Below are positions 9,601 through 15,963 of a stretch of DNA of 19,344 nucleotides, piece after piece; position 1 is the stretch's first letter, and every line of letters begins with the position of its first letter. The notes beneath the pieces were generated by a model that was not told where the DNA came from, did no database searches, and worked only from the letters and a program-made list of their open reading frames with translations. Position numbers and translations under genes: made by a program. The stretch is from contig DAINSQ010000093.1 of the NCBI GenBank assembly GCA_036741235.1, positions 1 through 19,344 on the forward strand, in the 5' to 3' direction. The DNA comes from JABWBR01 sp036741235 (lineage in GTDB: Bacteria; Bacteroidota; Bacteroidia; Chitinophagales; Saprospiraceae).

Positions 9601-10627
9601 TCTTGACGCCCAGACCGCCATCAACAACGAGTGCTCCATCGTTAGGGTTAAAAGACTGCGTAGTATTTTTCAGGTTAGTGACGCCATCTACGCCGAGTGT
9701 GCCGTCAATTTCCGTATTGCCGCCAATATTGACGCCTTTTTCAATGCCTACGCCTCCTTCTACGACAAGCGCGCCATTGTCTTTGCTACCCGAGGGGCTT
9801 GTATTTTTTACTGTTGTAATTCCATCTACGCCAAGCGTGCCGTCTATTTCCGTATTACCGCCAATGTTGACATTTTTTTCGATCCCTACGCCGCCTTCAA
9901 TTATGACGGCGCCATTGTCTTTTGTAGTTGATTCCGTTGTATTGTTGAACCTGGCAATTCCACCCACATTTAAATCGCGATCAATATTGGCATCCCGGCC
10001 TACATTGAGGTCTACCCCAACATTGAGGTTATTGTTGATATTGATATCGCCCGTTGCAGTAATGCGCAGTCGCTCAATACTGGTGGTTTTCATGACGAAA
10101 TCTTTTGCTTCAATTGTGCCAATGAAATGTGCCCCTGGAACGGTCAGATCATTGCCGTTGACTTTCCAGAAAGCAGCCGTTTTTTCAGAACCGTCGTCAT
10201 TGTGGCCATTTGCGATGTCGCCTGCTGTTGCTGCGTGAAAAGCATAAGGTACTGCCATGAGCTGACTGGCATTGATGGGGATAAAGTTATCGCCTCCCGT
10301 TTCGTCCATTGCTAATTCCATCCATACGTTCATGGTATTCCAGGGCACATGCTGGAAGTCACCGCTCAAAACATCGCCTTTCCCCACCACCAGATTAAAG
10401 AGGCCAAGTTCGTTGGTAATAATGCGATGGATTTCCTTATAATCGGCTTTGCCGCCTACTTCGCCAGCGAAAAGACTGATTTGCAGGCTAATATTTTTAT
10501 CGGCCAATACCTGTCCTTTCGCATCACGCGCAATCGCCTGGTAATTGATGCCGGCAGGCGCATTTTGAGCAAAGATTGCTGCGGAAAATAAAAGTAAAAG
10601 AGCTGTTAATAGAGGTCTGAAATTCAT
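6611..10627 (-). CDS. Giant fibre-like repeat protein with DYAE/coiled-coil C-terminus
   Basis: I chose the ATG at 10627 (1338 residues); the frame also opens at a TTG at 10645 just after the previous stop, but a normal signal peptide (residues 1-21, ending SAAIFAQ) begins at this ATG. Residues about 22-135 are an N-terminal domain seen in many Bacteroidota fibre-like proteins (GINYQAIARDAKG, then SQLMAVPYAFHA). Residues 229-902 are 14 tandem repeats of 46, 52 or 58 residues with the core GALVVEGGVGIEKNLNVGG. A unique region (903-1060) carries Cys1020 and Cys1028. Next comes a module with GSADYAEWL (D1070-E1073), which resembles phage-tail or Peptidase_G2-type C-terminal modules from memory. 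A coiled coil follows at about 1206-1243 (EQQQAKIDEQEAKIAKLE) and a basic helical tail ends the protein. There is no T9SS sorting domain. Probably a trimeric surface fibre or adhesin. It is the second gene of an operon with 10646-11155, whose stop is 18 bases upstream of this ATG. Confidence 0.9.
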   Translation of the reverse strand: MNFRPLLTALLLLFSAAIFAQNAPAGINYQAIARDAKGQVLADKNISLQISLFAGEVGGKADYKEIHRIITNELGLFNLVVGKGDVLSGDFQHVPWNTMNVWMELAMDETGGDNFIPINASQLMAVPYAFHAATAGDIANGHNDDGSEKTAAFWKVNGNDLTVPGAHFIGTIEAKDFVMKTTSIERLRITATGDININNNLNVGVDLNVGRDANIDRDLNVGGIARFNNTTESTTKDNGAVIIEGGVGIEKNVNIGGNTEIDGTLGVDGITTVKNTSPSGSKDNGALVVEGGVGIEKGVNIGGNTEIDGTLGVDGVTNLKNTTQSFNPNDGALVVDGGLGVKKNLNVAGNTELDGILGVDGVTFFRNSTQSFTKDDGAMILEGGVGIEKNLNIGGNTELDGTLGVDGLTNLKNITQSVTKDDGALVIEGGVGIERNLNVGGNVEVDGTLGVDGVTTLKNTAQSTTKDVGALVVEGGAGIEKNLNVGGDASLGGAVNVGGVFTIANGAQSTTKDDGALVVEGGAGIEKNLNVGGNSSVAGNSNVGGALGVTGMAAFLDATQSTSKDNGAIVTEGGVGIEKNLNVGGKTKIDGTLDVEGITNLKNPTPSNSKDDGALVVEGGVGIESNLNVGGNTDLGGSLGVDGLVLLNSTAESFTKDFGALVVEGGVGIEKNLNVGGNSAVTGNNTVGGTMGVTGIATFNNTAESTTKDNGAVVVEGGVGIEKNLNVGGSADVHGELEIDGLTTLNNTLESNSKDDGAMVVEGGVGIEKSLNVGGNASFAGTLASNGILNVTNTTQSTSKDNGALVVEGGVGIEKNLNIGGNSSVTGSSAVNGSLGVTGIATFNNTTQSTNRDNGALVVDGGVGIERNINIGGSSAVTGNSTVAGNSSVMGALNVDGVTDLNSSLSVDGPAFMNNTLDAYGQVTINANMAGSESSYNAYPLRVQGSNHGIAVKVSAGTPSGNNNFITFFNSGNSPVGRIEGQTAGDKASSAEYIFQTGIYTAEVVAAGVNIGLAFIPNACAGLGAVACPPEPSVIAITIAEEVLATANLAAYEAFAFADLGVTYESGSADYAEWLERANVEEKMRPGEIVGVTGGKISKQTGNVSQYLVISTNPAVLGNMPKEGQENRFEKVAFMGQVPVIVRGRVNVGDYILPSGLNDGTGIGISPKLISPQQYREIVGIAWSASPEGSALSTVNLAIGLNTNDVARLVEQQQAKIDEQEAKIAKLESNFAAMEQRLAALESGKPYTPLITAEPAIVETKLEFMEASVPVGFDAAAVEEAILFLEDTYRSKGIDVDNHPGLNKLFHDEAYRKEIIRKVQENYLSTRSNIMKMEARRN
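7922..9943 (-). repeat. Tandem repeat array, 14 units, 138-174 bp each
   Basis: This array codes residues 229-902 of the fibre protein. Ten units are 46 residues, three (numbers 7, 10, 13) are 52, and the last is 58. The differences are exact multiples of six residues, matching an internal six-residue rhythm (LNVGGN, TEIDGT, LGVDGI). Units are diverged at DNA level, so the expansion is not recent. Confidence 0.9.
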
Positions 10628-10645
10628 AACAAAAGGGTTTAACAA

Positions 10646-11155
10646 TTATTGAATTTTAATAATTTTAAAAGTTTGCGAGGCGCCGGAAACATCGGCTACA
10701 ATACGCAGCCAATAAGCTCCTGCGGGGTGTGCGCCGAGGAATAGTTCCGAAGTAGCTTGCCCGGGAGGAAGGCGGGCGCTCCAGGTTAGCCGTCCGTTGT
10801 CGTCAAACAAGGTTAAAGTGGAAGCGTTTTGACTCCAGTCGTCATCAATTTGAATGGTGAGCACTGTACTCACCGGGTTGGGCGCAATGGTAATCTCTGC
10901 TTTAGCCGGTTTACCGGGTATAACAGGCGAAACCAATGCTGCGCACAAAATATCAGGCTGTTGAAAGCCTTCGGTCAGTAATTCCCCATTGGTGCATTGC
11001 AAGGTAGCGACGGAGGTTTCGCCAAGCGTCCAACTCAAGTGAACATTTGGGGTTTGACCATCGCCGCCAGCAGCGGCCACCACGGATCGAATTTGTGCTG
11101 TTGCGCTCATAGCTATGCATACTATAGCCATCAACAGACAGGAAGCAGGTTTCAT
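10646..11155 (-). CDS. Small T9SS type A sorting domain protein
   Basis: The product has 169 residues. A signal peptide (residues 1-20, ending ATA) is followed by a short domain (SVVAAAGGDGQ, SWTLGETSVATL, LLTEGFQQPDI). This domain recurs at the start of many small secreted Bacteroidota proteins. Residues about 87-169 are a T9SS sorting domain (ITIAPNPVSTVLTI, AHPAGAYWLRI, ending KIIKIQ). It is the first gene of an operon with the fibre gene, so a role as a partner, anchor or base of the fibre is plausible but inferred. The ATG is well supported by an AAGGAG site six bases upstream, which is unusual in this phylum. Confidence 0.9.
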   Translation of the reverse strand: MKPASCLLMAIVCIAMSATAQIRSVVAAAGGDGQTPNVHLSWTLGETSVATLQCTNGELLTEGFQQPDILCAALVSPVIPGKPAKAEITIAPNPVSTVLTIQIDDDWSQNASTLTLFDDNGRLTWSARLPPGQATSELFLGAHPAGAYWLRIVADVSGASQTFKIIKIQ

Positions 11156-11159
11156 ATTA

Positions 11160-11165
11160 CTCCTT
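11160..11165 (-). promoter_or_regulatory. Strong Shine-Dalgarno site of 10646-11155
   Basis: AAGGAG on the minus strand stands 4 bases before the ATG at 11155. Most genes here have no such site, so this operon may be translated strongly. Confidence 0.6.
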
Positions 11166-11351
11166 ATTTGGTGAAAAAATATAATGAAGCTGCCGCCTTC
11201 GCTTTGAAAGCGGAAAGCAATTCAATTTGCGTCAATAAAAAATGGACTATTTTGGTATGGATAGCTTGAAAACAAGGGGGGGAGGTGGAATCAATGCCAG
11301 CAAAACAACAGGCGGGCATTGCACGTATAAAAAGTAGCTTTCAGGCAGACA

Positions 11352-11359
11352 CAAATCTA
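11352..11359 (-). promoter_or_regulatory. Candidate -7 element for the fibre operon
   Basis: TAGATTTG on the minus strand fits TAnnTTTG and lies in the gap between the HTCS gene and the operon, giving a leader of about 190 bases. I see no clear -33 element. A weaker alternative (TATATTTT) lies about 20 bases before the ATG. Confidence 0.25.
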
Positions 11360-11447
11360 TATGGCAGGCATGGCGAGGTCGTTAATTTATAGCTCAAATG
11401 CTTTAAATTATGTTGCAACGCGGCAGTTTTCCTGCGAGAAACTGTGT

Positions 11448-14400
11448 TTATTTTCGGGATTGCCGCCATTCCGTCGGCGTTTTGCCGAACGCTTCAAAAA
11501 AAGTCTTGGAGAAATAAGTAGGCGCGGAAAAGCCGACTTCATAGGCGACTTCGGCTATACTTTTGCCGTTGTCCAGTAGCAATTCTTTGGCCTTGTGCAA
11601 GCGAATAGAGCGAATAAATACACTGGGCGAAGCGCCGGTTAATGCCTTGACTTTTCTAAAAACCTGACTGCGGCTCATGCCGAGTGCCTGCTCTAATTGG
11701 AGGATTTCAAAATCGGAGTCCGACAGGTGGAGCTCAACTATTTCGCGTATTTTCAAGAGGAAGGCATCTTCCATAGCAAAAGCCGGATCGCGGCTCGGCG
11801 CCGGCATTTGGTGAATGGCGGCATAGCGTTGTTGCAAACGGAGGCGCAACTGGATGAGGTTGGCTAAACGGGTTTCTAATTCAGCAGGTTCAAACGGTTT
11901 GGCCAAGTAATCGTCAGCGCCGCGTTTCAAACCGGCGATCCGGGATTCGACATCTGCGCGTGCGGTGAGTAAAACAATGGGAATATGGCTGGTCAATTCA
12001 TCGCTTTTGAGCGTTTCGCAGAGTTCAAACCCGTCTTTTTCCGGCATCATTACGTCGCTGATGATGATGTCGGGTATTTGTTCAATTGCTTTTCGGATAC
12101 CTTCGGCGCCGTTTTCGGCAAAAGTTATGCGGTATTCGTTGCGTACGCATTCTGCGATGTAAAACCGCACGTCGGGGTTGTCCTCCACGATGAGCAACAT
12201 CGGTAATTGATCGTCTGACGAATAGTATTCCGAGGAGGCGGGTATTGACGGTTCTTCTGTATGAGAACCTGTTATCGTTTGAAAATGTGGCATCGGGGGT
12301 GTATACGGCAGGGTAATTTGGAAGGTAGTTCCTTTGCCTGGCGTGCTTTGTACTGCGATCTTGCCTTCCATTAGTTTTACAAATTCCTGTACTAAAGCCA
12401 GGCCGATACCGGTACCCGCAACATGTTCAGCGGCGCCCCCTTTTTGGAAAGGCGTTGCCGATGCCGGCGCTGCTTGATAAAACCGGTCGAATATTAAGCC
12501 TAACTGATTCTCCGGAATGCCAATTCCTGTATCGCTGACGATCAGCAAGATCTGCCTGGGGGCCTGGTTATCGTTCGGAGTATCAGTTTGGAGCCGCAGT
12601 TCAACCTGGCCTTCTTCCGGCGTGAATTTCAGGGCATTGGAAAGGAGGTTAACGAGGATCGCCTGGGTTTTTTCATGGTCGAAAGCCATTTCCAGATGGG
12701 GAGTTTCGCACCTGTAAAGCAGTTGGATGCGGCGAGATTGGGCATAAGACTGAAAGGCTTCCACCTGGTATTGCAAAAAGGCTGCAAGATCGCCGTTGGA
12801 AGGCGACAGTTGTAATTTGCCGGCTTCCAGGCGTGCAAGGTCCAATAATTGGTTCACTAAATCCAGTAACTGCCGGCTGTTTCTGCGAATTATTTCAGTA
12901 GTCTGTTCCACTTTCGGTTGCTGCCCCTGCAACGCATATTTTTTCAAGGGATCCAACATGCCGAGAATAACGGTGAGCGGTGTTCGGAACTCATGGCTGA
13001 TATTGGTAAAAAAACGGGTTTTGAAGGCATCAAGTTCTTGAAGCCGTTGGGTTTCTTTTTCTGCCATGCTCCGACGCAACTGAAACCTGTAAAAATAAAA
13101 ACTGCCTGACAGAACCGCGCCTGCAACGAGCAACAAGAACCACCACCGCAAATACAAAGGGCGCAACACTGTCAGCCTGAAATCGAGTTCGTTTTCTGCC
13201 CAGCTCCCCCTGACAGATTGCGCCTGTATTTTCAAACGATGCTTCCCATAAGGCAAACTCGACATCCGCAACAATGGCTCGGCGAGAATATTCCAATCTT
13301 CGTCCACACCCTCAATTTTGTATGCATATGTCACTTTTTGGGGTGAGAAATAATCGAGCAGGGCGAATTCGAGTTGAAAATAACGGTCAGAAGGATGCAT
13401 GGTGATTTCACCGGAAGCGAGCAAATCGACGGTATGATTTTCCAATTTTTCGGTTGCGCCGGAGAACAAAAAGAAATCGGAAACGACTAATTTTTTGTCT
13501 GTCTCCTGAAAAGAAATTTCCGGGGACATTTGGCGACTGTCATAAAAATCCTTTGGATGAAAAGCCGTCACACCGTTTAGCCCGCCAAAATAGAGCGTGC
13601 CATCATCACCCTGGAAGTGCGAAGTACGGTTGAACTCGTTTTGCGCCACCCCGTCGGCAGGCAGCCAGGTGCGACGAACGGAGAAGCTCTTTTTGTCAAA
13701 TTGAGCAATGCCTAAATCGGTCGGCAGCCAAAAATGCCCAAAATCGTCTTCGTAGACGGCGTAAACGAAGCCGTTCAACAGGCCGTTTTTTCTAAAAAAC
13801 AGTCGTTTTTCACCCGTTTTTGGATCCCACCGCAGTAAGCCCGCGCCTGCAGTGCCCAGCCAAAAAACGCCTTCCTTGTCTTCAAAAAAATGGTAAAAAT
13901 CATCGTAGGGCAACCAGTTTTTGCCCTTGCCCCCACTCCAGTATCGCTCAGCGATTTGGCCCCCTGCAGTCATTTTATAAAACCCGGCGCTGCTGCAAAG
14001 CCAAACCGCATGGGAATGGTCTCGCCCAATATGGACGATAGCTGCTTTTTCAAGTTCCGGAAAACGGCGGGTATCCGGTTTAGACACCTGCCTCGTCTTG
14101 GGGTTAAAAAAAAACAGGCCTTGCCCGGTCCCCACCCACAATTGATCCGGTGTTGCTGGAAAGATAGTCCAAAGCACATTGTTTTGGAACGGAAAAGTAT
14201 CCAAAGTCTTTCCAGAAGCCGGATCAACCCGCGCAAGCAAGCCCCGATTAACTATGCTTGGGAGTTGCCCACACCACATTTCCCCGGTCGCATCGAAAGC
14301 CACACCATAGGCGGATCCATCCTTTTGTTCAAAAAACAAACGCCCTGTTGCAAGATCAATGCCGCACAAGCTTTGGTCAGGGCCTTCGGTATTTATCCAC

Positions 14401-15569
14401 AATTTTTTATCCTTTTGGAAAATCCCCCGGCAAGAGATGCCGCGCCCGTCGTGTGCGTTTTTATCAAAAAGAAAGCGGCGAAAATGGTCTTTCCGGACCT
14501 CTATTAGTTCGAGACCAAAAGCGGTACCCAGCCAGACACCGCCGTTGCTAATGCGAAGATAATTCTCAATATATCTGTTATTAAAAGCCGGAAATTGAGT
14601 AAGCAGGTCAAGTAGCCTTTCCCCTTTGTTGTTAAAAATATCGGTTTCGGTGAGCCACAAATTTCCGTTTTCGAGTTCCAAAAGCACCGTTTGGTCCCAC
14701 CAATGGCGTGAAGAGGGGGGAATTGGCACGGTCAGCCTGTTTTTTTCGGCGCCCGGTTTTATTTGCCAATAAATGGTTTGATTGGCCGCGTTGTCATATT
14801 CCATTGCAAAGAACCTATCCGGGTTTTCGGCGCCCCCGAGCATTTTGGCAAACTTGTTTCCGGGCGCCGCCTTAAAATTGCGCAGCACGTTTCCTTCGGC
14901 ATCTGTTTCGACCAAAACATGATGGTGTTTACTCCTGGAGGAAAGCCCCAAAACGCCATTTTGGCGGGTTAAAGTCAATACCGTTAAATCGGAAATCGAA
15001 GGCGCGACCACCTGCCTCCACCCCGTATCAGGATGCCAACTGATCCAGCCGCCGGGATTGCGCGTGCCAAAAAAAAGCATACCTGGCAGGGTTGAATTGA
15101 CGCCGGGACTGTTTGAGCTGATCGAGATGCCCCGGTAAGTGATGTTTTCGAGCGGAACAGGTGGTTTTTCTTTAACGTATTCCCGAAAAGGAGTGATCTG
15201 CCCGGAAATCGGGTCAAGGATATCTACGGAGGCAATGCCCGAAACCGAAGTTGAGTTAGCTCTCGAAACAAGCCACAATTGACCGGCTGCATCTTCCAAT
15301 ATCCAGTGGATGTGATCCGTACTAAGCCTATTGTCGACTTTATTAAAGATTTTGAACCGCAGGCCGTCAAACCGCGCTACTCCGCCATTGGTGGCCACCC
15401 AAATGAAACCCCGTCGATCCTCCAGTATACAGTTGACCTGCCGGTGCGGCAAGCCATCCTCAATGCTATACCGATGGATAACCGGCAGGTAGTTCTGCGC
15501 CGGAACCATTATCCGAAAGCAGCATAAAAGCAAGAGAAGAAAAAAGTATTTATTGTTTAATATATTCAT
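11448..15569 (-). CDS. Hybrid two-component system sensor/AraC regulator (HTCS)
   Basis: The gene is complete, 1373 residues. A signal peptide covers 1-25 (ending MVPAQ). A propeller sensor domain spans about 28-690 (GLPHRQVNCILEDRRGFIWV at the start, FWLGTAGAGLLRWD later). A Y_Y_Y-like domain is at about 735-800 and a membrane segment at about 808-828. The kinase has FFTNISHEFRTPLT with His859, N-box NLLSNALKF near 974, G1 DTGIGIPE near 1014 and G2 GTGIGLAL near 1052. The receiver spans about 1123-1240 with Asp1172 in SDVMMPEKDG and Lys1224. An AraC-type helix-turn-helix domain spans about 1270-1373 (two HTH units; AEVAYEVGFSAPTYFSKTF). All key residues are present, so it should be functional. 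It reads a periplasmic signal and binds DNA directly in one polypeptide; the ligand is unknown. Neighbours are T9SS surface proteins, which it may control. Confidence 0.96.
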   Translation of the reverse strand: MNILNNKYFFLLLLLCCFRIMVPAQNYLPVIHRYSIEDGLPHRQVNCILEDRRGFIWVATNGGVARFDGLRFKIFNKVDNRLSTDHIHWILEDAAGQLWLVSRANSTSVSGIASVDILDPISGQITPFREYVKEKPPVPLENITYRGISISSNSPGVNSTLPGMLFFGTRNPGGWISWHPDTGWRQVVAPSISDLTVLTLTRQNGVLGLSSRSKHHHVLVETDAEGNVLRNFKAAPGNKFAKMLGGAENPDRFFAMEYDNAANQTIYWQIKPGAEKNRLTVPIPPSSRHWWDQTVLLELENGNLWLTETDIFNNKGERLLDLLTQFPAFNNRYIENYLRISNGGVWLGTAFGLELIEVRKDHFRRFLFDKNAHDGRGISCRGIFQKDKKLWINTEGPDQSLCGIDLATGRLFFEQKDGSAYGVAFDATGEMWCGQLPSIVNRGLLARVDPASGKTLDTFPFQNNVLWTIFPATPDQLWVGTGQGLFFFNPKTRQVSKPDTRRFPELEKAAIVHIGRDHSHAVWLCSSAGFYKMTAGGQIAERYWSGGKGKNWLPYDDFYHFFEDKEGVFWLGTAGAGLLRWDPKTGEKRLFFRKNGLLNGFVYAVYEDDFGHFWLPTDLGIAQFDKKSFSVRRTWLPADGVAQNEFNRTSHFQGDDGTLYFGGLNGVTAFHPKDFYDSRQMSPEISFQETDKKLVVSDFFLFSGATEKLENHTVDLLASGEITMHPSDRYFQLEFALLDYFSPQKVTYAYKIEGVDEDWNILAEPLLRMSSLPYGKHRLKIQAQSVRGSWAENELDFRLTVLRPLYLRWWFLLLVAGAVLSGSFYFYRFQLRRSMAEKETQRLQELDAFKTRFFTNISHEFRTPLTVILGMLDPLKKYALQGQQPKVEQTTEIIRRNSRQLLDLVNQLLDLARLEAGKLQLSPSNGDLAAFLQYQVEAFQSYAQSRRIQLLYRCETPHLEMAFDHEKTQAILVNLLSNALKFTPEEGQVELRLQTDTPNDNQAPRQILLIVSDTGIGIPENQLGLIFDRFYQAAPASATPFQKGGAAEHVAGTGIGLALVQEFVKLMEGKIAVQSTPGKGTTFQITLPYTPPMPHFQTITGSHTEEPSIPASSEYYSSDDQLPMLLIVEDNPDVRFYIAECVRNEYRITFAENGAEGIRKAIEQIPDIIISDVMMPEKDGFELCETLKSDELTSHIPIVLLTARADVESRIAGLKRGADDYLAKPFEPAELETRLANLIQLRLRLQQRYAAIHQMPAPSRDPAFAMEDAFLLKIREIVELHLSDSDFEILQLEQALGMSRSQVFRKVKALTGASPSVFIRSIRLHKAKELLLDNGKSIAEVAYEVGFSAPTYFSKTFFEAFGKTPTEWRQSRK

Positions 15570-15591
15570 TCGGGGAAAAAAAATTCCAACC

Positions 15592-15599
15592 CAAAGTTA
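15592..15599 (-). promoter_or_regulatory. Candidate -7 element of HTCS gene at 11448-15569
   Basis: TAACTTTG on the minus strand fits TAnnTTTG and ends 22 bases before the ATG at 15569, giving a leader of about 15 bases. No clear -33 element is visible. Confidence 0.4.
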
Positions 15600-15908
15600 T
15601 CTTTTTTGACGAATCGAATCATTTTTTTGTCATACATCATACCCCACCGCCCAAACGCTGCCTTACACATACCGAGAAAGCCGTTCCTGGTACTTGCGCT
15701 GTCAAACAAATGTTGCAGCCGATTGTATTAAAAACCACCCATCTCCTGGCGCAACCGATTACGGGAAAATGACTTATACAAAACTTCCTGACCGGTATAT
15801 AAATGTGCGATATCTCGTGAATAGCCGGTAATATGCCGCACTTTTTATCAAGGTCTCCTTTCCTGCTTTTTTTTCGACATCGCCTCCTGGTTGTGGAGTA
15901 AAAAAATG
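15600..15908. other. Intergenic region, no recognised gene
   Basis: This is the gap between the terminator of the mosaic surface gene and the HTCS promoter. One minus-strand frame is open for about 70 codons but has no start codon or family signal. A ten-codon ATG frame near 15880 has a nearby AGGAGG. Neither can be supported as a gene. Confidence 0.4.
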
Positions 15909-15934
15909 GCAGCCCGTGTTGTCACAGGCTGCCA
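15909..15934 (-). terminator. Terminator of the mosaic surface protein gene
   Basis: An 11 base-pair stem (GGCAGCCTGTG / CACGGGCTGCC, one G-U pair, 4-base loop) is followed on the minus strand by ATTTTTTT. It lies 30 bases behind the stop at 15964. A near-copy stands at 6146-6169. Confidence 0.85.
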
Positions 15935-15963
15935 TTCACTATTTTATTTGTTTCCGATTTTTT

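Noticed and set aside
7922..9943. Regular ~138-base repeats as a CRISPR array
   Set aside because: Units are long, diverged, and fully in frame within a protein; there are no short identical repeats with unique spacers.
7881..10238. Long plus-strand frames at 7881-8951 and 9003-10238 rich in Pro, Ser and Thr
   Set aside because: They are the antisense of the tandem repeats in the fibre gene. The repeating composition keeps the opposite frame free of stops; there is no signal peptide, ribosome site or domain.
13890..14507. Plus-strand frame of 205 codons
   Set aside because: Opposite to the complete HTCS gene; no supporting features.
15640..15880. Open minus-strand frame and cysteine-rich reading in the gap
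   Set aside because: No start codon, no family resemblance, and neighbouring frames look equally plausible, so chance is the simplest explanation.
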